Source of the DNA: Lumnitzera littorea
Lineage: Eukaryota; Streptophyta; Magnoliopsida; Myrtales; Combretaceae
Reading direction: 5' to 3'
Length of the DNA: 64,000 bases
Assembly: GCA_024138015.1 (NCBI GenBank)
Contig: JAMXBB010000009.1
Coordinates: forward strand, 14,787,599 to 14,851,598
In this document: one piece after another, positions 36,578 through 47,763 of the stretch
How the letters are laid out: every line of letters begins with the position of its first letter
How positions within the stretch are numbered: the stretch's first letter is position 1
Program-made: the position numbers and the translations under genes
Notes under the pieces: model-generated
The model's database searches: none
What the model was told of the DNA's origin: nothing
What the model saw: the letters and a program-made list of their open reading frames with translations, nothing else

Positions 36578-37506
36578 AGAATTTACGTACTTTTAAAAGA
36601 AAAGATTTGATCAAATGTATTTTATGTACTAAATACGATTATTTTAATTGATATTTTTGTAAATAAAGTAAAGAGTATATAAATTCAACTTTACAAGAAT
36701 TTGTTGGGTGTTTAATTTAAGAAAAACGGTATACACAAATTTAGATTACCATCTTTTTGGTGTCTTATCCTTACTAATTGTAATATTCAAACATATATCA
36801 AAAAGAAACAAAAAATGTGAAATAAAAAAAAATAGATAAACCAAATGAAATTTATAAGGAGAATTACAAGCGAAACGATAAATGTTTGGAGATAAATTTA
36901 TTCAAGGAATCTAACTTTTAGGAAGTTCAAATAGAAGATAAACATTTGATTAATGAGTTAAGTAGCAATTAAAACGGCGCTATAACTTGTTGATGTGGCA
37001 TTTAGCGGTACAAACTTAGAGAATCTATGTACTTTTAAGAGAAAAGATTTGACAAAATATATTTTATGCACTAAATATAATTATTTTAATAGGTATTTTA
37101 GTAAATAAAGTAAAGGGTCTATAAATTCAACTTTGTAAAAATTTGTTAGGTATTTAATTTAAGAAAAATGGTATATATAAAATTAGATTACTATCTTTTT
37201 GGTGTCTTATCTTTATTATTACTATCTTTTTGGTGTCTTATCCTTACTAATCATAATATTCAAATATATATCAAAAAGACACCAAAATTATGAAAAAAAA
37301 AATAGATAAACCAAATAAAATTTATAGGGAAAATTACAAGCGGAAGGATAAATGTTTGGAGATAAATTCATTAAGGGGATCCGATTTTTAGAAAGTTAAA
37401 ATAAAGGATAAACATTTGATTAATGAGTCAAGTAAGGGATGCTGTAATTAAGTAATTATAACGGCGTTATAACTTACTAATGTGGCATTTAATGGCATAA
37501 ACTTAG
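36578..37506 (+). repeat. Tandem duplication of a MULE flank plus TIR segment (442-487 bp units)
   Basis: Unit 1 (36578-37019) and unit 2 (37020-37506) align along their length: GTACTTTTAA.AGAAAAGATTTGA, then TATAAATTCAACTTT, CTTTTTGGTGTCTTATC, GATAAATGTTTGGAGATAAAT, ending CAAACTTAG. Unit 2 has an extra internal copy of about 34 bp (ACTATCTTTTTGGTGTCTTA at 37189 and 37219). Both units end inside the MULE left inverted repeat, so the duplication arose after that insertion. Confidence 0.8.
37317..37326. repeat. 10-bp target-site duplication AAAATTTATA (left)
   Basis: AAAATTTATA directly before GGGAAAATTAC; the identical 10-mer follows the right end at 38693-38702. The length fits MULE insertion (9-11 bp). 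Confidence 0.85.
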
Positions 37507-38692
37507 ATGCTGACATAACTTTTTCAGACATGTGTAAGCTGACATGGTATTTGGAAATTAAAAAAAAAAAAAGATGACATGAAATAAAACAAAAAGAAAA
37601 GTGACTAGGAATTTTATGAGTATGAGGACTAGAGTGGTAAATGAATGTTATTTTGTGCAAGGTTTGAGAGTTTCATTTGTTGATTCATTTTGACTGTCCA
37701 GATTAGCTAGAACTATGCCATAGAAAAGTGAATAGGAATCTTATGAAGATTTGTAATGTGAAGTTTGGGGACTCTTTATGTTTAGCTAATTAACTTAGGT
37801 TCTTTTTTATCAAAGGAAATTTTAACATGGAAAAATTTTTCTTTTTTTTTTTTAAGATTCCTTTTAATTTGTGTATTTTATTAATTGTTATGTTGATCCA
37901 TTTTTTCTTTTAATGTAAATTTATCCATGTGGATACGAGTGTTGAAGAATTTTATCCTTCTCTTAATCCACTAAACCTATAAATCTAAATATTTACAATG
38001 ACAATATATGTACATTGGATCTATGATGAATAATTTGTAGATCCATCCAATGAGTTTCGATTCCTTCCATTGTATATAATAAGAAATTACTTGATAATAT
38101 GTTTATTACAACTATTAGAGAGTGAAATCAAACCAACATATTTAGTTAAGAGAGCAATGTTTATATTGTTAATTAGGTTATAACAGTCTTAATGAAGATA
38201 TAATTAATTCAAAATAATTAAACTATGTTACGTTTTTCTTTTACTCATTTATTAAGAAACTAAACTTGAATGTTCTAATACTGGTTGTAGTCTCAACTAG
38301 AATCTTTTATTCCTCCGTAATAAAGAAATGTGATAAATAGGCAGGCATTAATTTTATTCGAAGGAAAAAGAGAAGTAGTGATTCAGTTCATTTTATATGT
38401 TTTACATTTTTTTTATTTTCTTTTTGTTTTATTTCATGTCTATCTTCTTATTTTATTTTTTTTTCAATTTCCAAATGCCATATTAACTTACACGTGTATG
38501 AAAAAGCCATGTCACCATCTAAGTTTGTGCAGTTAAATGCCATGTCAGCAAGTTATAACACTATTATAACTACTCAATTACAACATCTCTTACTTAATTC
38601 ATTAACCAAATATTTATCTTCTTTTTTAACTTCTTAAAAGATCGATTCCCTGAATAAATTCAAACGTTTATCTTATCACTTGTAATTTTTCC
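37327..38692. mobile_element. Non-autonomous Mutator-like element with long terminal inverted repeats (1366 bp)
   Basis: The left end GGGAAAATTACAAGCG and the right end (reverse complement) GGAAAAATTACAAGTG open inverted arms of at least 225 bp (37327-37556 and about 38466-38692). Shared blocks include TTGTAATT.AGTA.TTATAA, GTGTTATAACTT and ACATGTGTAAG/ACACGTGTAAG. The perfect 10-bp duplication AAAATTTATA flanks it. The interior (37600-38400) is AT-rich with no transposase, so mobility would depend on another MULE. Confidence 0.85.
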
Positions 38693-38702
38693 AAAATTTA
38701 TA

Positions 38703-39280
38703 TGTAATTTTTTTACCTTATGTAGTATTGGGAAAAGGAAAAAAAATGCAAAAAAAAAATTAAAAAAATGTAGCATTTGAGAAAATAATCTCAGAAATAC
38801 CGCACTTGAAATCGTCTCTAGAAGAGGTGATTTTAGTACACATCTACTTAACAACCGATTTTAGTACAAATTATTTCAATACACCCTCATTTTATATTTT
38901 TGTCTACCCTTCATTTTAAATTTAGTTGAGCCTACATGCGATTGTAGTTGAAAATTACATTGCCTTAAATTTAAAGGAGCCTATGCACAATTTTAGTTGA
39001 AAATGTATATGGAACGTGATGTTTAGTAGACAATTATTTTTTTTTAGTCAATCAATCAAATTATATCTGTTTATTTATTTGTGAGATATTTGTTTTTGTC
39101 CAATTTCAATACTATATAGATACGCGTTTTGAATCAATATCGAAAACTATTAATAACTTTAAATTATAAAGAAGTGAAACTATTGAACGAAATATAAATA
39201 AAAAGTTGAAATAGCTAAATAGTGTTTCAAAAATAAAGAAAATAAATCAAAAATAAAATATACAAAGCTAATGACATCGG
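38703..39280. other. Intergenic, nothing recognised
   Basis: AT-rich sequence with poly-A and poly-T runs; no gene or clear repeat. Confidence 0.5.
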
Positions 39281-41420
39281 TGTCATCGTCGAAGCAGTGG
39301 CCGAGTATCCTGAGGGCGATCGTATGAGCACAAAATTTTATATATTTACCAGTTGTTGCAAGTATATCGTACGGTCCAAAAGGCGACTGTGTGGCTGTTC
39401 TCTCTTTTTTACCCTTGCGCCGTTGGTTTAGGTGTTATAATGACCTTGAATATCTACTCATTGTAGTAAAAAAGCACAACCTAATGACTAGTGACCACTT
39501 TACGCTACTTATCAAACTTTCTCTCCATGAATTTGGTCAACACTTTGCTAATGCCCATTTGCTCTGCTAACTCGATCTTACATTTATTGAAGTAGTTGTT
39601 GCAATCGTAGAAAGTTTTCTCAAGTAGTGTCACGACAAATAAGTTTCTAGTATCATGCAAAGCATTGTTATAACTTTCTGCAATGTTGGTAATCCCATGA
39701 CCAAACTGAGTTTTGTTGTCACATGCCAGCGTCCACATTTTAGGATGTAGGCTTTTAAAGTAAGCTTTAATATAGGGGCTCATAGTCTTGACCTTGTCAT
39801 AGTAGGGGCAAAACTTTCAAGGTTGCAATTGGTGAGTGGCCTCTTTATAGTCTTTATTCTTAATCCAAGTGTTGAAGTTATTGGAGACATATCGAATACA
39901 CCATCACCAAGGCCAACCCTTTGGCTATACTGCATTCTCACCCTATACGATAGACTGGATACTAGCATGACGATCCAAAATCAAACATATATTGGTACAA
40001 TCTTTTATAACGTACATGAGCACACACATTATGAACCAACTCCAGCTATCAAAACATCCTTCATCAACTAGGGCAAAATCAAGTGAGATTATGTGATTTT
40101 GACCATCAACTCCTGTCGCAATTAGCAGTTTATGCTTATACTTCCCATATAGGAATGTTTTGTCGATCGTAACTACAAGCCTGCAATGTATAAATGCTTC
40201 GATGTACAGTCCAAATGCCTAGAAGACAATATTACTGTCTCGCTATTTCTACTCTATCATAGTATTGGGATTAGCCTCTCGAATCGCATTTAGTAGATGG
40301 GGGAACACCAAATATGATTCTTCCCACTTATCGTAAACTTGTTCAATCGCTTTACGCTTCGCTTCCCTAATTCTCTTGATAGTATAACCGTATTGCTTGC
40401 AAATAGTTGCCTACAAGTGTCTTACCTTAACACTTGGTAACTTATGAACATCCTTAATCAAAAAGTAGGATAGTGTGTTCGAGTCCAATTTCGAGTGGTC
40501 CTAGCTAACTATGGGATTGAGATATGTGTATGGACTCATGAACCTTGTTATCACAAAGCATCCTACATATTTCTTCTTATAAGCTCAGAGTCTCCTCCTA
40601 TAGCCCTTTTCCCAATCAATATATCTGATAGACCAGAACATCGATTCATAACATGATGCAGCCTCACAACTGTCCATAGATATTTTTTACTCTCAAACTA
40701 CATGCCCACCTTCAATTCATTGCTAAAGCTCCATTCACTATCACTTATACTATCATCAACCACCAGTCTATCCCCTACACTTGACGTGTAGAAAGGCATA
40801 AGTTCTGACATCCCAACCACATCCACAGATGTTGATAACCCATGCCTCCAATTATTTCGTTTATGAGACCCTTATGCTTCTTCCACTTCCTGTAACCAAC
40901 ATTCATTCGAGCCAACGTCCGCATTACAATCCATATCATCGGAATCTTCATCAATGTCGGTAAATACCAATTCACTCTCTACATCAGTATCTCTATTTGA
41001 CTCATTGGTGATTAAGACATTAGGTCAACTGGATATGCAACTGGTGCTTGGTACATACCTCAATGGGACCGCTCGAGATTTAAACGCTCCGGTTTTAACT
41101 TGCAATCCAATATCATCATTATGCCATATAACATCGTCCTCAACTATGCAAAGGCTATCGATGGTAGGTTCATATTATGAATTTTAATATATATTTTTGT
41201 AAAACCACTAACTTCACCACGCCCTACTGAAGAAGCCATCAACTGTTGGACATCGTAATCATCGTTGATGGGGATGGCACAAAACATATCCATGGTCCCG
41301 CCTATAAGGTAACATCTATGAATTAGCTCAATCCAATGTGTTGTCATGTCAATCCGAAACCAATTACATATCATTCCAACTACTTAGTCATACGTAGCCC
41401 CAAATGGAACTTCGACTACT
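39281..41420 (-). pseudogene. Mutator-like transposase, minus strand, degraded
   Basis: Read on the minus strand from right to left. An N-terminal region is at 41374-41144 (THWIELIHRCYLIGG, INDDYDVQQLM). An acidic linker lies around 40975-40740. The catalytic core is at 40200-40040 (IDKTFLYGKYKHKLLIATGV, then a SWSWF block). A helical region and the domain before the zinc site are at 39783-39505 (GHGITNIAESYNNALHDTRN, ending KFMERKFDK). A SWIM-like remnant is near 39380-39300 (CNNW, then a degraded C..H). Frameshifts lie between the blocks, but the 92-residue stretch at 39783-39505 is open, so decay is moderate. It is a different subfamily from the + strand copy (IDKTFLYGKY instead of LDGCFLKGP). 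Confidence 0.85.
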
Positions 41421-42040
41421 ATTCTCAGGCGCTTGTTATACTGCACCCCATTCTCTCTTTCCACAATATTTCCATCAACATAGCAAACCAACCTCATATT
41501 ATCTATTGTACACATATTTACCATATCAACTGCATAAACTTCAACATGCTCGTGTACAAATACTATCTCATGCTAACAAACACTAATTTTTTTTCACAAC
41601 TAATATTATGAAAGCTAATGAGTCTTATTACACAAAATATTAGTAAATAATAATATTTATATTATTGATTATACCACTAATTTCTTTTCGTAGCTAATAT
41701 TATAGAAGCTAATTGATATAATTAACAACCAATTGTCTGATTATTTCTATTATGTAATAATTTTTCTTATGAAATTACTAATTAAATAATCTTGTTAAGT
41801 CATCATGCAAAAAATTATACAATAATAATGTCTATGTTATTGTTATGTCATTACTCTTTTTTGAAGTACACATATCACCAATAATTATTTTGAAGTAAAG
41901 TTTAAAAATCCAATCTAATGAATGTTAAAAATACTTCTTAGTAACATCATTATATATGCTTTATAATTTACAATAATTAGTATAATTTAAAAAAAAACAT
42001 ATGACATACTCAATATGAATCAAAACGAGTATAAAATTAC
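41421..42040. other. AT-rich sequence upstream of the tandem repeat
   Basis: Possibly the 5' non-coding part of the minus-strand MULE. No terminal inverted repeat was found. 41990-42040 contains a partial extra copy of the tandem repeat that follows. Confidence 0.4.
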
Positions 42041-42455
42041 CAATATACAACAATTTGCTATTATACATTAAGTGATAACACTATTTTTTCGAAAAACATA
42101 TACTTAAAATGAATAAAAATTATACATTTTTGTAATAAAATTTAAAATAATATATCACATACAAGCGTACAAACTTATACAATAAATTATCAATATACAA
42201 TAATATATCATCATGTTTCAAGTCATAACACTATTTCTTCAAAAAAAAAAATTTAAAAAGAGTAAAAATCTTATCTTTTCGTAGTAAAATTTAAAATAAC
42301 ATATCACATATAAACGTATATACTTATCCTATAAATTATCAGTATACAACAATGTAACAGTATACATCAAGTTATAACACTTTTTCTTTAAAAAACATAT
42401 ACTTAAAAAGAGTCAAAATGAGCAAAAATTATACTTTTCCTATTTCAATGTCCAA
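42041..42455 (+). repeat. Tandem repeat, 150-bp period, about 2.8 copies
   Basis: Units start CAATATACAA at 42041, CAATATACAA at 42191 and CAGTATACAA at 42340. Shared blocks are CAAGT.ATAACACTATTT.TTC, ACATATACTTAAA, GTAATAAAATTTAAAATAA and ATATCACATA.AA.CGTA. A partial unit precedes 42041. It lies about 0.45 kb upstream of the presumed start of the coiled-coil gene. Confidence 0.8.
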
Positions 42456-42878
42456 AGAGAGAAAGTGATAATAGCACATTAATTGTTTTCTCATTTTTAA
42501 AAAACTTCTCACAATATAAATTTATACCACACAATTACTTCGATTCTAAAAAGAGATCTATATTACCCATTTAATTGAGGGTTTTCTTAAATAATCGAGA
42601 AGAGAGAGAGAGTTTTTCAAAAACTGATCCTGAAAATAAGGAAGAAGAAGGGACAAAATGGATTTATGGTCGTGGCTTAAAATTACTTCTTATAGCAGTA
42701 TTTTTTAGGATAATTTTTTTAAACGTGGTATTTTTGTAATTTTTTTTTTTTTTTACATTTTTCTTTTTTCTATGCAGTATTATGGGAACGTTTCTCCCCA
42801 GTAAACAATGTACGAGTAGAACCAGAAATACGTTCAACAGCTATCTTCTTATCCTGTTGACATAGCAGGATCTAGAGG

Positions 42879-42887
42879 TTATATAAT
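42879..42887 (+). promoter_or_regulatory. Candidate TATA box of the coiled-coil gene
   Basis: TTATATAAT followed about 30 bp later by a GA/CT-rich leader. Plausible only from position; transcription would start near 42910-42920. Confidence 0.45.
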
Positions 42888-42914
42888 ATTTTCCTTTTTA
42901 ACATTTTCACCTCG

Positions 42915-43187
42915 AAAGACGAAAAGTTGAAAGCGCGTTTAAATGAAAGGAAGGAAGACTTCCGATTTTCTATTACCTAAAACCATTTTTCCTTCTTCTA
43001 ATGGCTGCATAAAACTAAACCATCCCTCTAGTAATCCTCAATTTCATTTCCAGCAATTCGTCCTCGTAATCTCACTCTACGATTCAATTTTCCCCTATAT
43101 TTGGGAGCCCTAGATTGTGAACGTCACTCAAAAACATCGTATAATTCTGATCCCCGACCAATCATTCAACTTAATCAAGTTCCCGAA
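42915..43187 (+). other. 5'UTR exon of the coiled-coil gene, with a 3-codon upstream frame
   Basis: Non-coding leader; the end is set by the donor CCCGAA|GTATGT at 43187/43188. An upstream ATG GCT GCA TAA frame lies at 43001-43012. The leader is spliced to 44209 (acceptor TCTGGCAG|ATCAT), removing a 1021-bp intron (43188-44208). Open frames inside that intron (43703-44176) are incidental. Confidence 0.55.
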
Positions 43188-44227
43188 GTATGTATCTCGT
43201 CTAATTGATCTTATTGATGAAACTCCCGTTATGTGATTCGATGAAAGATCTAGTCTTTACTTTATCATGTTGTATCTCGTGTGTGGTATGATTATATAAT
43301 GTTTCTAGGGTTTCTGTTGTGTATGGATGTCCTTGGGTCGTGTAACCGTGTTCTATTAGTAATGATTCTGTGGTGAAAGCGTGAAATATTGAACTTTGGG
43401 TTCGAATAGTGATGTGAGGAAATGTGATCGATTGCTGCGGTTTGTGGTAATGCGGTCTTCGAATTCATTTACTGTTTGTGTTTTGTTCATGAATCGTTTC
43501 TATAGAGAATTATTGTGCTTACGTGATTGCTCAAATCATGTTTGTTATAAGCTATGATGGTTTAGAATTACATGACTGCTGCCTCAAGTTGAGTTGTCTT
43601 TGGTCGGAAAATGCTTGATGATACGAATGTAATGGGAAAACTTTGATATAATCTAATATTTGTAATATTTACCGTAGTAATCATAAGAGGATGCGGTAAC
43701 CAGTGATTTTTAGTGGTATATGGTGGATTGAAGTGATTGTGGCAGTATATGGCTGTTTCCTGTTGCTAATACCATCAGCCGCTAGCCACCAGCACTACTT
43801 CCCACCATCTTCTTCTGCTAAAAACTACTCGTGGCCACAACTGCTTTCAGTTGTTATGGTGATGTTTCACAACTATAAAGATTAAATGGCAATGAAAGCT
43901 AACATGGTTCGAAAAACATTTTTTCCTAAAATAAGCTTACATGGTAAATACAAGTGCATGTTGGATTGTCCTGGAGAAGCGAGATTATTGTCTTTTGTCT
44001 TGGGTAGAATGAGCATAATGTCCTGGAAGTTATGTATGTGTTTGCTGCTGCCAGAAAGTTCCATTGCAGAATTATGCTTTTGGTTTCAATCTTTTGGAGT
44101 CAAAGTCTGTCGATTAAAGGAATTGGCTTGTCAAGAAATATCTTTGTGCATGCTTTGCCTTGTGGATTTCGCTTGATAATTGTCATTTTGGCTCTGTGGT
44201 TCTGGCAGATCATATCCAATATAGAAA

Positions 44228-44677
44228 ATGCAAGACCCAAAGAGACCGTTTCCTGATGAAATCCCAAATGTTTTGCCGAAGAGGAAAAAGAACTCAAAAC
44301 AAAAGCCTGCCCAGCTCCTAATGCCTGGAAGTGACATCCATGGGGTTCGACTAGTTCACGAAACACAACCCACAAGAAGAGGTCAAAAAGTCTCAAAAAG
44401 GAATTTGAAGAATGATGTCTCTCCATTGGTTCAACAGCCAGAGATATCAAATTCAGATTCCTTGCCAGAATCCTCTACATCAGGAGATGAGTATCGGGTG
44501 CTTAGGCGAAAGTATTTGCTGCTGGAAGAAGAAAGCTTTACATTAGGGAACGAGTTAAGAGGCGTTGAAACTGAAGTTAAGACCCTTGAAGATGAGAAAG
44601 TTGAGCTTTTGGACCAACTTGTTGTGTTAGAAGGCTTAATTCATCCATCAGAGTTGCAGTCTCAAGGGCTTCGTTAA
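44228..44677 (+). CDS. Uncharacterised 149-residue protein, basic N-terminal patch and C-terminal coiled coil
   Basis: A single coding exon from MQDPKRPFPDEIPNVLPKRK to the stop TAA, 19 bases after a good splice acceptor. Residues 17-27 (PKRKKNSKQKP) and 50-61 (RRGQKVSKRNLK) are basic and could serve as nuclear localisation signals. Residues 66-86 are Ser/Pro-rich. Residues 87-137 (DEYRVLRRKYLLLEEESF to VVLEGL) show heptad-like Leu spacing and strong charge, a predicted coiled coil. There is no signal peptide or membrane segment. I do not recognise the family. Codon use, an intact frame and the leader intron argue for a real, probably nuclear, protein that dimerises or binds a partner (inference). 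Neighbours are transposon remnants and give no functional clue. Confidence 0.8.
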   Translation: MQDPKRPFPDEIPNVLPKRKKNSKQKPAQLLMPGSDIHGVRLVHETQPTRRGQKVSKRNLKNDVSPLVQQPEISNSDSLPESSTSGDEYRVLRRKYLLLEEESFTLGNELRGVETEVKTLEDEKVELLDQLVVLEGLIHPSELQSQGLR

Positions 44678-44900
44678 GTATCATGTCGGAGCTCTTGTGG
44701 GTTAGTAAAATATAGTATACTGTATCAATGATTTCAAAGAGTTGTTAATTCGATTGATACGTCTAATGTAATGTAGTTTCAGATCCATGATGACTCTGTA
44801 ATGATGTATATGCTAGAATCTTGAATTGTAAATATTGGGTTTACCAGTTTATCCTGCTGCATTTTTCTTTCTACCATCGTCTGTCGACAAGTCCTTGTAT
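44678..44900 (+). other. 3'UTR of the coiled-coil gene
   Basis: T/G-rich sequence with TGTAA-type far-upstream elements at 44765-44775 and AATGATGTATATG near 44800. The end is estimated. Confidence 0.4.
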
Positions 44901-45000
44901 TGTTGAGGTATTGAGGTTAAATGGGGGCAGATGATATGAGATATCCTTGATATTTTTGCTTTGTAATGTTGAGGTATTGATGTTAAATGGGGGCAAATAA
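44901..45000 (+). repeat. Tandem duplication, 66-bp period
   Basis: TGTTGAGGTATTGAGGTTAA at 44901 and TGTTGAGGTATTGATGTTAA at 44967, both followed by ATGGGGGCA. A third partial copy (GGCAGATAATATG.GATATTCTTGATATTTTT) lies at 45158-45195. It begins at the presumed 3' end of the coiled-coil gene. Confidence 0.7.
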
Positions 45001-45287
45001 CAAAAATAATAAACTGTGGGAGACTTTGTTGTGAATTATGTATTTGATAAAGATTGGGTCACTTATCCATACATTGTTTGAGTGGTAAAATCTAGAAAGT
45101 ATTATTGGTTGGTTTTATCAAATTCTCAATAAAGTTTTTTACTGTTTATCATTACGCGGCAGATAATATGTGATATTCTTGATATTTTTTTGCTTTATAT
45201 GGATGCTATTCAAGTGGGACAGCACTTGCTCTGGTTTCCATTACTGCAAGCTTTAGTCCTGTGATCAACGTAATTCCAGGATGACTC

Positions 45288-45299
45288 GCTCTAATACCA
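45288..45299 (-). other. Primer-binding site-like motif (tRNA-Met type)
   Basis: The minus strand reads TGGTATTAGAGC, one change from the canonical TGGTATCAGAGC. An LTR-like TG start follows on the right at 45307, so an LTR in minus orientation probably lies from 45307 to the right, with the internal region to the left truncated. Confidence 0.5.
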
Positions 45300-45306
45300 A
45301 CCGGCA

Positions 45307-45740
45307 TGATGTACAATGTAATTAACACAAATTATCAGTCCTATACTACATCTTGATGCAGAGAGACGGGAAACCATTCTAATCTACAGATAGACGAGAG
45401 AATATAGTATCTCAGTATTAGGTAATTTAATTCAATCGAAGATATATCATAAAACATTACAGCGATACAAATAAAAAATTCTGTTGAACTTATAACTAAG
45501 GGTAAACTAAATAAATATAAATTCTAAACAAATCTTATAGATATCCTAAGGAATAAGGAAAACAAAACAAAAATCTAGCCATGCCGGTCCACCGATTCGG
45601 TTAGCTAAGCAAGCATGTAGACTAGTTTGCTTGCTGCCTCCTCGAGTTCGCCTTAGTCTCCATTCCATGGATAATATATTAATAATCCACACGGATTTAT
45701 TTATCCTCATTTCTCATTCTCTAGTTCTATAGATGAGCAC
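45307..45740 (-). mobile_element. LTR fragment beside the primer-binding site
   Basis: Begins TGATGTACA on the + strand. On the minus strand its body ends with CTCTCGTCTATCTG..-type sequence just before the primer site, as in plant copia or gypsy U5 regions. The right end is not resolved. No internal coding sequence is visible to the left. Confidence 0.35.
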
Positions 45741-47400
45741 CCGTGCTTTGTGTATAAATCAAATTTTGTTCTAAAATTTTTCGACATTATAATAAGTGAA
45801 TCGTTAAATATATATATATATAGTGTATGTACTTGACTCGAAAAACATCAATTAACTTAGTGTAAAATTAATAAGACTTTGAATAATAAACTGTGTCTGT
45901 GTCAACCCCAATGATATTTGGGCTTTTATCCTAGCGATCTTCTCCATTTTGTGCCCATATTGGGTGGCCCGTACCCCTTTTTGTGCCTTGTCGTGTCATC
46001 ATGCCAGTCAGAAGGAAAAGTCATTTAGTCTATGTACCCACAAAATTTTGATGTGGTTTTATGCAATCGCAGTTAGATCCAACATAAGATGGTCACTGTA
46101 TTGATTCAAAAATAAAGCTAAACACAGTTTGTTCTATTTACCTGTCGCTATTGGGATCGGGCAAAATTAACTTGGAATTAAAAATGGATTTTTTTTATTA
46201 ATATTTGTAAACGTTCAATTTGGATTAGGTTTGGCCCAAATATAAGCATGAACATTGTTATCGTTATTTTCCTACTATGAGTGACTTTCAATCCAGAAAT
46301 AAGCATGCAAGTGCTCCAAGAGTGGGTTAGTCTACTAAAAATAGAAACAAACTATAGGGCCCAGAGTTGTTTACTGTGAAAAGACTCCAATGCTCAAGTT
46401 AGTAGAGTACACATAGGCATTGAAATAATTAAAAAAAGTAGCAATAATAACTTTCATATGGACAATAGAGTTTTGAACCAAAGATTCAAGGTTCTGATAG
46501 GTATCTAAGAAATGAGGGTCAAGATATGGAATTTGGGAACCCTTATTTTATAAGGGGTACTACTTGTCTAAATTGAGACATGCGGAGACAAATTCTTAGC
46601 CCTCGAGATAAAAAAATCCTTGCATAGATAGTTATAACTATCTAGTCTTAAGGAATCTTTCTCTTACATTCCATGTGACTTCTACTCTTAAGGACTCATG
46701 CACCTAGCATATGTGCTGAGGTGGTGTATGGCGAGCCTAATAAGTGTCGTAGGGGAGCCAGGCAAAATACACTTATAACAAACTTAATGGTAGAGTCTAA
46801 GGAATCAGGTCAATTTACAAAGGGATGGTTGAGGAGATTTTGGTGGACTTCAAATCCCCTGGATCAGTTCAATCACTTTCAGCTCTTTTTAGCATACACT
46901 CAACAAACTTGTCCAATACTTTGGATATCAAAAAGTTGAAGAAAAAGAATCCATATTAAATAGATGATGTCGTGATACATCTCGTCCGTTGCTCGTTAGA
47001 GCCTCTCAAGGGATGTTGTGAGAACTCATCTACTCTATTGATTAATATAATCATCTAGCAGATGATGATGAACTTTGAAGTTTATAAATAGGCAGATCCC
47101 CCTCCTCTTCTAGAGACAACTTTGACAATTAAACTTTCATACAAAATGCAATCATGCTATTGAAGTTCTATTCTTAAGGATCAAACATCTAATCAAATGA
47201 AGAATGCCTAATATTTTCTCAAGAACAGTGAAATCGAAGTTTTAAACTTCTTTACCTACCACAAGCACTAGCTAGTTACTACGTTTATATGTCCTTCCTA
47301 CTACATCTTTCTGTAATCTTATTTTTTCACGTATCATCAATAAAACTTTTCTAAGATCATCTAAACTACAATAGTCATGTGGTACTCACATGATCAACTC
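45741..47400 (+). mobile_element. LTR-like, GC-richer debris with a TATA box
   Basis: No gene is supported. Balanced-composition blocks lie at 45900-46020 and 46640-47110. A TTTATAAATAGGCA at about 47079-47092 followed by CCTCCTCTTCTAGAGACA resembles an LTR promoter and start. A CCAATGCTCAAGTTAGTA block at 46388 is shared with 34039. The open frame at 46721-46939 has no recognisable similarity. Confidence 0.35.
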
Positions 47401-47763
47401 TACAAACTTTCTTACCCTTACAACATTGTTTATCATTTTTTAGACAAGTTGTAGCTCCAATTATATGTTCAAATTTTGATGTTTTAGGATATTGATTATT
47501 ACTTTGAATCATTTATCTCAAAGAGGGGTCTTATATGTCTATATGGTAGTTATTATTATGTACTATCACATGTCTAAAAAGATAAATGGAGTGACCCTTA
47601 TATTTTGAGTTTGTGCATTTTCATTTTAGCATTTCTAGATACCTATTAAGATCAAGGTTGTCAAATTTTCCATTCTATCTATAATTACTAGAAGATCTAT
47701 AGAATTAAGATATAAGATCGGGATATAGAAACATAAGTTTCTATAACCTATGCAAATATGGTT

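Noticed and set aside
43703..44256. Small open frames inside the intron before the coiled-coil gene
   Set aside because: They lie between a good donor (43188) and a good acceptor (44207), overlap on both strands, and have no recognisable similarity.
44100..44450. 116-codon minus-strand frame over the coiled-coil gene
   Set aside because: Antisense shadow of the + strand coding exon.
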